Origin: Isoetes taiwanensis
Taxonomy: Eukaryota > Streptophyta > Lycopodiopsida > Isoetales > Isoetaceae
Reading direction: 5' to 3'
Length of the DNA stretch: 64,000 nucleotides
Assembly (NCBI GenBank): GCA_021234155.1
Contig: JAJEKV010000001.1
Location: 19,732,558 to 19,796,557, forward strand
The translations under genes and the position numbers were made by a program. Of this stretch, positions 11,940 to 24,474 are shown piece after piece. Every line of letters begins with the position of its first letter. Position 1 is the first letter of the stretch. The notes beneath the pieces are model-generated. The model was not told the origin of the DNA. It did no database searches and saw only the letters and a program-made list of their open reading frames with translations.

Positions 11940-14275
11940 TGTGTCGCCGAAAGATCTCTGCGAAGGCATTGATGATCAATAGATCCAAAGGAATGTCGAT
12001 GCAACGGATCGAGGAACCGGGCAAGAAAAATATGAAGTCTAACCCCTTATATCATGGGTAAGTCCATGTGAACAAATAGTGCCCAAAAATTGCAAATTTT
12101 AAAAAATACTATGATAAGGGGTCTTAAAATACAAGCACGCAGGGAAAGTATCCCCGTGATCGCCTATAGAAGAGCATGGCTATGCACAATATGTGTGCAT
12201 AGCGTGATCTTGGAGTAAGAAGCGTGGGCTAGCGAGCATGAGCAAGCTGCAGTAAATATGGCTCGCGGGAGCTGAAGCTGAGTATGGCTGCAGGGCGCGT
12301 GGAGGTGGGAAGAAGAAGCTGAGCAGCGGTGGCTGTGGCGTGGACATTGGATTAATAGCGCAATGCTGCGGGTCGCGTGAGCCTGTCCTGGAAGAAAAAT
12401 CCAGGAGCGTGGGTGTGGGGCCCCATGAGCCGCTGGACCCCGTGAGCCGTGGGTGCTGGGCCAAAGTTTGAGCTGCACAACACATGAGCGCGGCATGGTG
12501 GAGCGTGCGGGGCCATCGTGGACCCAGTGATCAACCCAAAGAGGCTGCGAAGCCCCAAAGTTATAGTAAACCCTAAACGGCCGCTTCGTGCAGTTCGCCG
12601 AGATGTGGTGCCGCCGCTTCCACTTCAAGTAGCTCAGCCGATGCTCTTTGCCGAGATAGTTCCATTTACGAGCAAAATGGTGGGTCGAGATGGAGTTAAA
12701 TATCTCCCAGCCTCCACCTTTGTGGTAGGCTAAAGATAGCTTACGTAGAAGGGGATCCCGACATGTTTGTAAATGGGAGCTTTATGAATAGGAACTAACC
12801 TGGACATCTCAGAATCGGTGCCATTTGATTGCATGAAGCGCAAGGTCACGTAGAATGATGCGGTAGAGGGAAAATAGCCGCTCACCGCGGAAAGAAATCG
12901 ATGAGTCGTGGAAGGAATGCCGCTAGTTTTGATATTGATCAGGCCCCGAGACGGGCCGGGTTTGGATAAAATATCTCACCCATAAAGATTTTTGAATAGA
13001 ATCTTAGCGTTGAATGATGAAAATGTTACTTGTTTGCAAAGTATTTAAAGCTGGCCCCGATGCTTCCAAGATCCAACGATAGATGAGCCTCTCGGTGTGC
13101 AACCTAAGAGGTTGCTCAACAGATGGATGGGGCTAGCCCCTGGTCAGTCTCCTCAAAGAATAGAATAGAATAGAATAGAATATGATTTTATCGCCCACCT
13201 GAGACCGTAAGAATGCAAACGAATTTGAGGCTAAAAGACTTTAAGAAAATCCTTCCATGTTCCTAAAAAACAGAGTGCCCGGGTGGCTTGAAGTGACTCG
13301 TGAACTAGGATGTAGTAGCCATGAACTTAGGTCATTTGGTGGTGGATGCAAAAGGCTCTGCAATGTATAAGCCAAAGAAACCAAACCTTTGGTATTTGCA
13401 GCAGGAGCTATGGAGACAAATTACCGGTTTTTATGTAAGAAAACCTGAAACTTGCTAAAATGAATGTGAATTATATATTTCAAGGGCTACTAAGTGGCCG
13501 CCCTCTATAAATAAACTAAGAAGAAATGATAAAGAATATTTTTGTGCAAGTATAATGCATTACTGAGCAAAAACAGAGAAAACAGAGGATAATGAAAAGA
13601 TCATGATATTTTGACAATTTTTTAGCAAATAGAAGAGAAAAGAGGATCAAACCGCTGATTTTTCGAAAAATCTTGCAGAGGAGGCCGGCCACCCACCTGC
13701 AACTGAACTGCAAACCGGCAGCCACAGACTTGAAAATAGAGTCTTGAGAACAGATTTAATGAAATTAAACTTGATCAGTCAAGTGTAATCATCACCGCTT
13801 GGAAAACAAAGGCCTCCGCTGACATGCAACCCGACTTGGTTGGGCAACTAAGGAAACCTAACAAGGGAAGAATAGTGTATAAAGAAGTCTTCAAACTGGG
13901 AAGAATGAATAGGAATAGAATAGAATAGTTTTTTAACGGCCCACCTGAGACCACCAATAGGTCATGGACTCCATACAATGTATTAGTACAATCTATTACT
14001 ACTAGGATTAAAAACTCCCTACTGTAAAGGTTTTCAAGGGAAAACCTTGCGCAGAATGATGATACTAGACAAGCAGATAATGACTATCGAGGCCTTGAAT
14101 TGCCGACGCTTTATCTCCAGGAACTCAAGTATGAGCACGTTGTAAGTCATGCAATGTATGGTACCGAAGTTGTGGAAGTGTGGAATGGAATGCTAAGGTC
14201 ACGGTGACACAAATGTAAAGAAATGTTAAGGGAAGAAAGATCCATTTGTTTAACCCTGATAACGACGCCAGTGTT
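11940..14275. other. DNA between direct repeats A1 and A2, no recognised gene
   Basis: 12.2-12.7 kb is GC-rich with short open frames on the minus strand, none of which resembles a family I know. A 'tagaa' run (about 13157-13182) followed by 'cgcccacctgagacc' recurs in decayed form near 13908-13965 ('gaatagaatag' then 'ggcccacctgagaccacc'), so a smaller repeat pair is nested between copies A1 and A2. Confidence 0.5.
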
Positions 14276-14280
14276 AGTTG

Positions 14281-14616
14281 TGAGTTCTGGTATGCATTCC
14301 TCGCAGCCAGCTAGCTTCATGATCACGGATGCTACAAAGCCGCCATGCTCATGATCACAAAAACAAGAACAAGACAAAGAAAGGGCGTACAAAGAATGGG
14401 AACATGGCCAAATGAGGCTCTCCAAATGAGATCAAACTCGAAAGTACATCCTCAAGAGGCTCCAGCTTCAATATAGTGTAGACCGCAAACTGAGTCTCTA
14501 CATCTAGCTAATCTAAGCCATACACTTAGTTAACCTAGTATGCTAAGTGTCAGCCCTCAAGACCATCGACACCTAATACCATGTGCATGTAATAATGTTA
14601 AACTACTCAGGTGGTT
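14281..14616 (+). repeat. Direct repeat A, copy 2 (~340 bp)
   Basis: This is the second copy of the repeat at 11466-11815, in the same orientation, with scattered indels. Both copies contain 'atgatcacggatgctacaaa', which continues into a short inverted repeat of 'catgatcac' and 'gtgatcatg' type around 'gccgccatgctcatgatcac'. Confidence 0.8.
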
Positions 14617-14649
14617 AATAAAGACACAAAGAATATTCCGTGGTGGTGC

Positions 14650-15150
14650 TTTTGCTTAAGAAATAGCCTCAAGAAACCCTCAAAAACGGCGGCTTTCTAA
14701 GAAATAGTTGCATAAAAACTATACCTAGTTATAAATCACACTACCAAAACCACACTTCCTTAAAAACGTACCAATTTAAAAACTGGCTAACCTACTTAAA
14801 ACCACACCTAAAAAACTATACTTACTTTAAAAACAACTACTCAAAACTACACCTTAGTTATATAAAACCACACCTAAAAAAATCATACTTCCTAAAATAA
14901 CTTCTTAAAACTACACCACAAACCATACTTCCTTTATTAAAAAACAAACAACCACTTAAACTACACTCCGCTTATAAACGTATTAATTCTCAAAACCATA
15001 CTCAAAAAAACTACACCCACTTATAAAACTACACCAAAAACAACACCCTCAATTAAAAAAAATCACACCACTCAAAAACTATACTTCCTAAAAAACAACC
15101 ACTTAAAACTATACCTCCTTATAAACCATACTTCCAAAAAAAACTATACT
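14650..15150. repeat. A-rich minisatellite (aaaactacacct / aaaccatactt words)
   Basis: About 500 bases are built from A-rich words such as 'aaaactacacc', 'tataaaaccacacc' and 'aaaactatacttcc' in irregular tandem order. Guanine is almost absent from the plus strand. A related but shorter block occurs at 18270-18475. Confidence 0.8.
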
Positions 15151-15339
15151 TCCATAGTTTCCACACCACAATCGGGCCCGGGCTTACTTGAAGAGCATTT
15201 CTAAGGCGCTTACCCCTCAGAATCGGGTATGATGTATCGCGACCACACTCTGCGTAATCTCTCTCACGAGCCCCGCAAAATGGGGAGACGCTTTGAATGA
15301 CCATCCTGCTCTTCGATATCTCTAATCTCGCTGGCGCTT

Positions 15340-15955
15340 AATGCTGTGCTTCGGCCTTCCGGGCCTCACTACCCCTCACCCACCCCAAAGATTTGAGTCA
15401 TGTTCTACTGACTTTCTCCTCACCCCAAAGATTCTGCAATGTCTTCTACTCTTCCTACTGCCTCCCTACATTCCCTCGTCGCGCTTTCCCTTCGCGGCCT
15501 CCTCCTTTGATTTGAAGGTTCCGCACCTCTGGCCAGAGGAAATCGTGAGGAGCAGCGAGCAAAGAAGAGTGGGCGTTGCCTATCACTAATCCTCAAGGCC
15601 ATATTCTGCTCACGTCTTCTCACATTTTCATCCTTCGCCTCCGAACCGGAAAGTGCACCTCCCTACTTACTCCCGAGTCAGCTTCTCCGCCTCGTCATGC
15701 TGATTTCTTTTTCCTGCCTTCGGCAGGTATGCCTTGAGAGGAGAATCTCATCAGAGACTTCGTGAGTCGGCGAAGAAGGCGGACTAATGTAATCACCCGC
15801 CTTTACACCACTGGATGGATCCTTGCAGCTGGTTTAGTTCTTGCCATGGCTTCTCACGATGGCTTTATACCACGTAACACCTACAAAATAGACAACCTGC
15901 AAGAGATAAATAGGAAAACGGTGGTTAAAGTAAAATATGATGGTAACGCTTAAAT
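15340..15955 (+). pseudogene. Possible 5' end of a plant protein gene, unidentified
   Basis: A C/T-rich stretch with two 'caccccaaagatt' words is followed by an ATG near 15440 that opens a Ser/Thr/Leu/Ala-rich N-terminus of the kind seen in chloroplast or mitochondrial targeting peptides. After a shift of one base it continues as 'AASSFDLKVPHLWPEE'. Further on (about 15765-15950) a second open stretch contains 'ITRLYTTGWILAAGLVLAMA', a plausible membrane-spanning segment. The two parts are not in one frame and I do not recognise the family. It may be a partial gene, a pseudogene or chance open sequence. Confidence 0.25.
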
Positions 15956-15959
15956 AATT

Positions 15960-18265
15960 GCAATTAACCCTAAAAATATCTCCGGACAAAATACTTTTAA
16001 CCTAAAAAACATCGCATGTAAACACAAATAAAAACTGCAGGATTCAAAGCACTACCGAGTGTATTACCTCTTGTTGATCGCTTAACTCACTAAACTCTTT
16101 TACATTTCCCTCTTGCCCGTGAACTAAACCCTAATGCCATCAATAAAATAATGGAAGTCGCCATCAATCTCCTCTGCTCTTCCATTAGCACCTAAGCTCT
16201 ATAATGGCTATTCGCTTCCATGGTGGTCGTGATAAAATGACCTCCTCCCTCCATACCTCAATATCCACCGATCTGAAAATCACAGAATTCTCAAACGCCC
16301 CAAAAGTTGTGCAACTTCTTTTCTCGCTTCCTTCGCTCTAGTTGACAATTAACGATAAAATATTGTTTTGGAAGAAAGTAGACCAACTTAAAGGAGACTT
16401 AACTACGACCTTCGGTTAGCTGACCCGGATGATTCGTGGAATCGAACATCCCGTGTCGGAACTAAAAAATAAGCCATCCACAAAATCTAAGCAGGGGGAG
16501 AAAGCACGATATGTCTTCTGAGTTAACTTCCCTCACGCTTTAACTGAATATGTTAAGTAAATACCTCTTAAACTGTGTGAAGATTTTGAAACTCATCCCC
16601 ACGCCCGCTTTCGCATATCTCCCCGCTGCACCTCGCCACCATGCATTTCTTCATTGCAATTACATTGTTCTCGCTAGTTCTGCGGGCTTTACAAAGTTCA
16701 CTTAAAGGGGGCAATCTAACCGCCTCAAGCTCTGCCTTCCTGCCTTTACCAGCACCATGTCCAGAAAACCGCATGCCTATACCCCGCAAAGGTCACGAGA
16801 TCACACCTTGAAAAAGGACAATTCCGATGTCTATGTGGATACACCTACAAGTACACACTACTAATACTTTCGGCCTAAATGACATCCACGCCCCGATAAA
16901 ACATAAACCTCAAGCATTAACAAATTTTGTTTTGTAAACACGGTCAACCAAAAGAAATGTAAGATAAGAAGATCACACGACGCTTAAACTATCTCACGCT
17001 AGCTATAGTCATGTTTAGCTACCAAGGCCGTAGATCCGCTTAAGGTAGGTTACCACTTACTTCTATGCAATTTGGGAAGCCGCTTTTTGGTGGAGATTAG
17101 CTTTGGCCATATCGGCGTATATGTACGTCGTATTGTTATATACTTTCCACCTTCCTACCAGAACTTTAAACTTGAACCTTTTTATCCTATCATCCCACAG
17201 TCCGCATCGCCTCTGACGCTTTTGTCGCTAAATCAAGTATGCTCGCCTCGCGATGGTAAGATACTCACCCACTAACTGCTTGAGACAAAACCTCCCACTC
17301 TTGACCTTGGAGTTCTCAGAATGGGGCAAGTTATGTCACGTAAACAGAGACATGGATTGCGATGAGGAGTGAAGCAGGAGTGATGCACGTAGGAGTTTTG
17401 AAAGTGACAATAAGTTTGGCATGCCAAAATTTGATACATGAGCAGGATCACGAGCGCTCAAAGTCACCATTATTTCAAAGCGCTGTTTAATTCTCAAAAA
17501 ATTTCATGTGCCACAAAGGAGCCAAAATAAAAGCACGTATCCCCTATAGAAAATACTTTATGTGGATGCCAAGTAAGCTCCTGCCATCCTTCTAATCTCA
17601 AGTACTACCTACTTTCGTGAAAAAGCATGCTATAAAACCCCGATTGGTCCCAGCTAACTGGGACATGGAAATCTTTAGCCCAAGATAAGGGCCATTTTCG
17701 TAATCTCAAATCCTCTAATGTAAATTAAAATATTCCAAATAGATAAAATACCCCCCCTACATTCTAGCCATCATATAACATATATTTTGGTAAAAAATGG
17801 AGGCGAATTTCCAAAAATGTTAAATCCTACTAAACTACACCGCTTCAAAACTCCAAAAGTTAGTCAGAGTCTTGTCTTATACCAAACCCCTTGATCTCAA
17901 GAGGATTATAGGTAATTTCAAACATAAAAATTATATTGCTGGATCAAGCTTCTGCCTCTACCATCTAATAGTTTTGGTACTGTATGTACCCTTTTTATAG
18001 TTGTAAATTTGCATCGAGCATCTTAATGTATGAGCTTGATTATGTAAGGTACTTAAAAAATTTTTGCCCAACTAATGTATTCAAGCATTGATAGTTTGAA
18101 GGAAAAGATTGTAGATTCTTTTCAAATGTTGATAGCCCCAAGTCCTGTATAAGAGTTGTGTAAATACCTACTTCAAAAAAGACTAAGAGGAAATATGGTC
18201 GACGTGATAAGAAAATGCACTCTATTATTTTTGCCAAGTGGATCATTTCTCAGAGAATAGGCACA
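15960..18265. other. Intergenic DNA, nothing recognised
   Basis: The composition is mixed and moderately A/T-rich. I found no conserved protein motif, RNA gene or clear repeat on either strand. Confidence 0.5.
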
Positions 18266-18269
18266 CAGT

Positions 18270-18475
18270 CAAGGTGAGTAAAAACTACTTAAAAAACTAC
18301 ACCTAGTTATAAAACTAACCTCAAAAAAACAACACCCCCTAAAAAAAAGCAACACCTCTTTAAAAAAAAAAAATGACACCTCAAAAAAGACACACCTTAA
18401 AAAAAAAAAAAAAACTATAGTCTGTAAAAAAAAAAACTACACTCTCCTTATCTTATCTTATCTTAATAAACTACT
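18270..18475. repeat. Second A-rich minisatellite block
   Basis: Words such as 'aaaactacacctagttataa', 'aaaaaaaacaacacc' and several A-runs repeat irregularly, and a short 'tcttatcttatctta' run closes the block. It resembles the block at 14650-15150. Confidence 0.75.
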
Positions 18476-18479
18476 ACTC

Positions 18480-21370
18480 AGGCAACCACATGTAGATTTT
18501 TTTGAACAATGACATGTGGTCTTTTATTATTAATGCTATTTTAGGTGTGTGACCTGTAATTAAAGTAGAATAATTGGGAATTAATGAGGCTATCTAGATA
18601 CACAATACCAGGTTTTCAGTGGCTTCAATGCTACCCCTTCCCAAATGCTAATGAGTGCAGCATGGAATAGCATCATCATCCATAGAACTGTTATGAATAT
18701 AACATCTAATCTTATTTTACCAACATAGCGGTTAGGGTTCCTTGTTCTGATTGTGATCTCGGAATCAAGGCACCTCTAAGGCCGACTAACATGATAAAAC
18801 CAAAATTACTGCTTTGATTTAGTTGGCATTGTGCACAACAGTAATCATTAAGCATCTAAACCTTGGCTTGCCCAGCCTCCTAAATGCATACGCTTTGTTC
18901 AAGGCAAAGGCACCGCACTTAAGACTGCTGCAGCCGCTTGGCAAATAAGCCCTGCAATGCCAAGAAGCAGCCTAGCTTTAGCCTAATGGCTCTTGAAGCT
19001 GGAAATGCAGTAAAGGGCGCCGTTTCAGGGTTTCCCCTTTAGCCCTTTTAAGCATGACTCCTTTTGAAGTTAGGGGTTGAAAGGTTGCTGGGTTTATGTG
19101 TATGTAGTTAAATGCACATGTTTATGTATGTGCGGAATATAGAAAGTTGTTCTCAGGGAAGTAACCTCTTTACGTTTCTGCTACATGCTTTGCCAAGGCG
19201 CATATGCAAGTGGGCGTAGTATACTGGTATTATTAATTTGCATCAGAGTATATGCTAGAAATGTCAAGCTAATATGGGTTGGGTGGATGGGGTTTGCCTA
19301 TGCCACCAATGGATGGCACTCCATGTATGAATATTTATGGATTTAGTCTTTTGTATAAAGATGATATCCACATACAAAAATGAATGTTCTTCAGTAGGAC
19401 AATGGGAGAGATGAACAAGAAAAGTATATTTTGATAGGACCCATGGTTGAATCCTTAGTTACTGCAAGAGTAAAAGTGTTTTAAGTAGGATTTAATGAAG
19501 CATAGATATTATCCAGATATGACTGAAATTCAAATAGGCTTGGTGTTGAAGTATATGTGTGGAATGACATTCTCACGAAGTTTAGATTGTGTAAGATATG
19601 TGAGGGCAGGATAATACTTTTGAAGATGCAAAACATGTACTTCTACATTGCTATGCTTGGCGTGAGAGATATTCGAGAGAAGTATGATATATGTGCCGAC
19701 ACGCTAATGGTTTCTTTTGATTTTCCGTGGTCACTTATTGGGAGATGTATCATTGATATTTAGAAAGCGTGAGGGATACGTGTTTTATGAACTCAAGTAT
19801 TTATTAGATAGAGGCTACTAATGTATTACTATCGTGAGGATGCATTAGATCATTTGTTTTATAATGTTGAATGCACAGTTGATCTTATAGACCAAGGCTC
19901 ACAGACGTGAATAACCAAATTGCTTCATTTCGTATTTTCTTCATCTTCATATAATGTTAAAAAGAGACCATGCCTAAAAACAAAAAGTGGGACTTCTGAT
20001 GCGTGAAATCCAATCCAAACAAAAAGTATTTTAAAGTGATAGTGAATCGATGAAGCCTAAATCTCCTAGCAACTACAGTGGGGTTATGGCGATCAAAAGT
20101 CTAAAATTAGAGAAGAAGTTTTTCATTTCCAATTTCCTAAGCACTTGCAGTAAAGAATTAAATGTGTGGCCAAGAAGACACATTGGACTAAAAAGAAAAA
20201 CGGGTTCTATCATCAGGCGTAATTCCATTATGATGGGACGGCTTAATTTACATTGCATTTGATGAATTTAGAAATCCGTGAGCCGTAATTTAAAAGCAAG
20301 CATTTAAATTCAATAGTGGGTTTGCCCCGAACAGAAATGAGAATACCAGGAAACAGCTTGAAAATCTTTGAAGTGGTATGCAGGCCGTAACTAAACTGCA
20401 GAAATTTTAATGTCATAGACTTAGGGGAAAAAGGGCTCTGCACTTGCAGTATCCCAAGAAGTTTCTAACAGAGAGGCAAAGATCCAAGTATTGAAATAGA
20501 GGGTTTTTCAAAGGGAAAATTTATTTAAAGTAATGACTTAATTTCACAAAAAGAATGTTCAAAAGAAGAAGCAAGGAGATTCCTAAATTTAAAGAAGCAA
20601 AGGAAAATCGTAAAAATGTTAAGGGTCGAAAAGGAAAAGTTGTTGTGACGTAATAGGATCAATGTGAGGTCTTAGCATTGCCATATGGAATATTAATTGA
20701 CAATTGTTGACAAAGTAATAACAATACAGAAACTCTTGTTGGGATAGATATAATTTGTTTTATCGAGACCTAAGAACATGAGCTATATGCTCTCCCCGAT
20801 GTATCTGGATTGAATTGACTTATTCAAAGGAAAAAATAAGAGATTTAGAAACATGGATAACTAAAATGGTGGGCTTGCTTGTTATGTTAAAGGTCTTGTA
20901 AAAGGGGCTAGAAATGTATGGACAATACATGTGATTGAGTATATGCGGATCTAAATGGTCAGTATATTATTTAGGGGCTATTTGCTACTTTGCTCCCTGC
21001 ATAAGAAGGCTTTATGGTAGGAAACTCTGATGTGTTGTCAGCATTTATCATTCTTTGCATTAGAACAAGATATAATATGGATAAACAGAGGTGAGGTAAG
21101 GATTCTAATGTGAGACTTGGCTAATAGAATAGGTACAAGCATCGATGTACACATTTTCTAGGATCCTCTTTTGGCTGAACAAATGGATAGAGATGATTTG
21201 ATAGCCGAGGGATGGGACGTATAACTCTCGATAGTATAGTTACAAAATCTGGGTAGACAATTGCTCACCCCGTGTCAGGAGCACAAAATATTTTTCATAG
21301 CGCAATGGCCTGCATTTTAAACTCAAAAGCAAATACACATGCGTAGCCAGAGTGCACTGTGAGATTATGA
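18480..21370. other. Intergenic DNA before the 5' LTR, nothing recognised
   Basis: A few plus-strand open frames of 60-70 codons lie at 19557-19763 and 20050-20262, but none matches a family I can name. It may be decayed transposon DNA. No repeat structure was noticed. Confidence 0.45.
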
Positions 21371-21373
21371 TTA

Positions 21374-23012
21374 TGGTCGCGACGCTCTAAAGACAAGATA
21401 CTTTCCGTGACTTATACCGCATCGTTGTCACGCTGCATTAATTTACCCAAATGACGCACGCTTAGCTGCAATGTGAGTAGCCCTAGGGAGCAACTTCTTC
21501 TGTTAAAGAAAGCAACAATTAATGTGCACATTTTCCAAGGTACCCATTTAATGTGGGCACACATTTCCAAGTGGACACTTATGCCAAGTGGGCTTACACC
21601 TATAGGTGTAATTAATGTGCACATTTTCCAATGTATTAATATTAATGTGGGTACACATTTCCATGTTACTTGGCCTACCAAATTTTAATGGCAGTAGCTC
21701 CATTTCCAATTACTATCCCAGACATGCCACAAAAGGGGGATAATTGGAAAACCCAAATCCTCTTGTCTATATAGGGTAGGAAACCCTAACTAGCCCAAAT
21801 TTTCATTTTAGGGTTTAGAACTGCTTTCGTCAACACCTGAAACCGTGATCCCACGCCTGGAGAACTGCATCCTTAGTTCTCAGATCTGAGCTGCTTCTTG
21901 TTAGATGGTCAAGCTCAGTCGGGAGTGAGCCTCAAGGATCGTGTATTTAATAAATGATAGTCTAAAACCTTATTTTAGTCCTATAAACTGCATGAGGGTT
22001 TAGCCTCTATATTAGATTACCCGGTAAGCCTTTTAGATCTCTAGATAGTGCAAAGATCCTAACTAAAAGAACCTTAACTCATGCCGTAGATTGATCTAGT
22101 TCTTTAGTTCTCTCGTGAAGTATGCGACGATGCATCTCTATGAACTCCTTGTATTGGGAAGGGGTAGAGAGACCTAACGATTGCAGGCTTGATGCTCCTA
22201 GAGTAGCTTCTGTTTGACCGTGAGATGTACCGGGTACGTTGTTTCGCCAACTTCCAGGGGTGAAGGCCGCACTGGCCGGAGTAGGCTGAGGCTCCTATGT
22301 AAGTCTCCGACTCTTTAAACGCCCCGTGTGGGTCACCGTAACCAATAGCGGGTTAGGGTCCAATGGCTGTCACCAAGGCAAGTATGGGCTCGACACCTCG
22401 TAGTGGTGTCTACCTTCCCAAAGGGGTCTGGCCACACGGGAAGTGGCCCCAGCCACTCTCTGAGTCACATGGACTTCCCGGGAGGGGAGGATCCCACCGC
22501 CCGGACCGGAACCGGGAAGATGAGCCTGTGAGTAGCCCTCTTGGCTATGCAGATCCCGCTGCCATAGCTGTCCCGAGCACTGCACTACCGCAGTGTGCAC
22601 AGATGGATGGAGTGGGACAACCTAAGCCATGTTGTATATGCCCAAAGCCGCCAATCCCTGCCTCAGTGAACACCGGAGACCCAAGCCGCCGCACATCCTC
22701 GAGTCCGAGCCCTGTAGGATTCCCCCTATGTGATGTGTAGCCGATCCTTGTCTATGCAGAGTATAGAGGACCATCCTTCGCGGATGGTCATGCAGTGCAT
22801 GTTGATGTATGTGCTAATGACATGTATGTTTACGCCCGCACCAGGTAGGCCTCTGAGGGAGACGGGGTGTAATGACCCTTTCCACTCTTCCCACTGAAAC
22901 CCGCCACGCTATAAAGTGTCATGCGGGAGGGCCCCGTATTAGCAGGAGCTGGTATGGGGATGAACTCCGCTTGTATACTGGAGTGCATCGTATACGAGTA
23001 GGGGACGCCACA
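21374..23012 (+). mobile_element. 5' LTR of a large Ty3/gypsy retrotransposon
   Basis: The segment is repeated in the same orientation at 52223-53910. Shared landmarks in order are 'ataccgcatcg', 'cctagggag', a doubled block of 'tgcacattttccaa' plus 'cacacatttcc', 'aggggataattggaaa', the LTR promoter 'ctatatag' at 21767-21774, 'gggtttagaactcg'-type sequence, 'gaaaccgtgatcc', 'gtctatgcagagtatag', 'ggaccatccttcgcggatgg' (an inverted repeat), 'gggtgtaatgac', and the end 'ggggacgccaca'. The start is less certain than the end. It is followed at once by a primer binding site, which makes it the 5' member. Clean target-site duplications were not found outside the LTR pair, so recombination or edge errors are possible. 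Confidence 0.85.
21767..21774 (+). promoter_or_regulatory. LTR TATA box (5' LTR)
   Basis: 'ctatatag' is followed by 'ggtaggaaaccc' and is conserved in the 3' LTR at 52603-52610. It is the likely TATA element of the retrotransposon promoter. Confidence 0.6.
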
Positions 23013-23013
23013 A

Positions 23014-23031
23014 AGGGTATCGCAGCGCGTT
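23014..23031 (+). promoter_or_regulatory. Primer binding site, initiator tRNA-Met type
   Basis: Immediately after the LTR end 'cgccaca' comes 'agggtatcgcagcgcgttc'. This is close to the 'tggtatcagagc' core that plant Ty3/gypsy elements use to pair with the 3' end of initiator tRNA-Met, with two or three mismatches. Its position fixes the LTR end and the plus orientation of the element. Confidence 0.7.
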
Positions 23032-23211
23032 CTTGGAGACCAAAGAGCGTTAATCGCCATGTTCTTAGGCACTAACTTGATAGATCCGAAACCCTCTAAA
23101 ATGAGCAGGCAAATTTTTCTCATTTTGTAGTTTGGTGCTAAGCCAGCAAATGCTTAAAAATGAATAAAACCTTAAAAAGACTCAAAAATTGATGAGCCAA
23201 CATCCGTGTGT

Positions 23212-23460
23212 GGTGGAGTTCACACGTCATAGCCAGGATGTGATTTCATTCTAGAAATTCTGCCGCTAACGCGGCGAGCATATCCAAATTGACACTAAAA
23301 AAGTTGTAAATTACAAGAAAATACCTTTGATAATTCTAAATTTAAGCTAAGAATTATAGATTTAAAGTGCTATATGTTAATTTAATAGTGGGTCTCACCA
23401 TGTCTCACACGCCGCCAGATGTGCTTCTAGATTCTAGGAATCTGCTACGCAACGCAGGAG
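23212..23460 (+). promoter_or_regulatory. Two palindromic boxes upstream of histone-like unit 1
   Basis: Two related segments (about 23222-23275 and 23398-23455) each contain 'cacacgtca' or 'cacacgccgcca', then a palindromic core ('ttcattctagaaattctg' and 'cttctagattctaggaatctg'), then a 'gctaacgcgg' or 'gctacgcaacgc' tail. The first core matches the alternating TTC/GAA pattern of a heat-shock element, and 'acgtca' equals the hexamer known from plant histone promoters. The same architecture precedes unit 2 (25105-25385). The function is inferred. Confidence 0.5.
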
Positions 23461-23546
23461 ACCTCATATTAATTAGGGTGTAAGCTTGAGGGTGCTCGCA
23501 TAAACTCAAAAAGGTAGTTTGGGTAAGTAGACTCCTAAAATTACCC

Positions 23547-23554
23547 TATAAATA
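23547..23554 (+). promoter_or_regulatory. TATA box of histone-like unit 1
   Basis: 'tataaata' lies in 'accctataaatagaactgc', 113 bases before the ATG at 23660. Unit 2 has the same element at 25566-25573, 119 bases before its ATG. Confidence 0.6.
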
Positions 23555-23659
23555 GAACTGCACTTCCCATTTTTCAGTTTCTTCCTAGAACTTCTCGCCA
23601 TAAGTTGTCAAGGGCTATCTTTCCTCAGCGCTTTAGCTCCATCGACAAACCGTAAGATG

Positions 23660-23791
23660 ATGGCCCGCACTTTTAAGCAGATCGCAAGGAAGCTCAGCCG
23701 GCGTGGGATCCTCCAGCCAGTGGGCCCTCTCTGCTGTGATTCTTCTGAACGCTTTCTCCATAGCGACGCAATCTTCTGCCGCGTGAGGTGA
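23660..23791 (+). CDS. H3-like N-terminal tail (start of histone-like unit 1)
   Basis: The ATG opens a 43-codon frame that begins MARTFKQIARKLSRRG. The known eukaryotic H3 tail begins MARTKQTARKSTGG, so the first dozen residues align almost one to one, including the R-T, K-Q and A-R-K positions that carry modifications in true H3. The start was chosen because it is the first ATG after the TATA box and gives this match. The frame stops after CRVR, so it is either frameshifted, spliced onto downstream sequence, or a decayed tail. The H3 core lies about 0.9 kb downstream on the same strand (24694-24991). The intervening DNA encodes Arg/Glu-rich sequence in broken frames. It acts, if at all, in chromatin; function is inferred from homology only. 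Confidence 0.55.
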   Translation: MARTFKQIARKLSRRGILQPVGPLCCDSSERFLHSDAIFCRVR

Positions 23792-24474
23792 AGTTGCATT
23801 CCGGACCGAGCTTACCACACGTAGTCTTGGAGGATCTACCGCCAGACGCCACAGCGAAATCCAGGATCCTACCTAAAATTGCACCTGCTAGAGGAAACGC
23901 AAAGAAGCAGGAGTGCGTAACACCGTATTTCAACCAATGTGATAGGCAGGGAACAGCGGACCCATCAACAAACAAGAACAACTCCTAGGCTGGGGAGATC
24001 CACCTGCAGGAGGGAGTGGAAGAGAGGAGCATCACTTAACTCACTCTATTAGCGAGGCCGACGACGCCCGGCCCACAAGTATCGGCCAAGGAGCGCCACG
24101 GAGCAGAGGGAAGAGTTTGAAGACGAATCTCGACTACAGCCACGGACCAAGAAGAGGGAGGGCCAAAGCCGTGAAGGCGGTGCAAGAGGAAGTCAGGTAA
24201 AGGCTCTGGAAGCGAGCCAAGGGCCTGGCTATCAATCTAGCCATCTGTGAGGGGGAGATCCTCGCCACCACCTAATTTACTCGGATGTGGAGACTACGCG
24301 TCGGGCGCCAGACGCGGCAAGCTCTTCAAAGCCCCTGGCCGTAGAGGAAGAGGTGTCCCGTGAAAGTGCATCGCCCAAGAACGTGAGGAGGCCGTATAGC
24401 TTGGCTTAAGCTCTATACCCATTTCCGCCGTGATAGGGTCAAGACCCCACTACGCTAAATCTTAGTAAGGTATA

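Noticed and set aside
15150-15335. Possible 5S rRNA or tRNA gene in the GC-richer stretch
   Set aside because: No A-box, C-box or B-box arrangement and no cloverleaf could be found; the similarity was only in short GC words.
22363-22740. 125-codon ORF within the 5' LTR
   Set aside because: It is part of the LTR sequence, is disrupted in the 3' LTR copy at the corresponding place, and has no recognised domain.
23694-23981. Minus-strand 95-codon ORF opposite the H3-like tail
   Set aside because: It is the shadow of the plus-strand sequence that gives the MART...ARK match and has no motif of its own.
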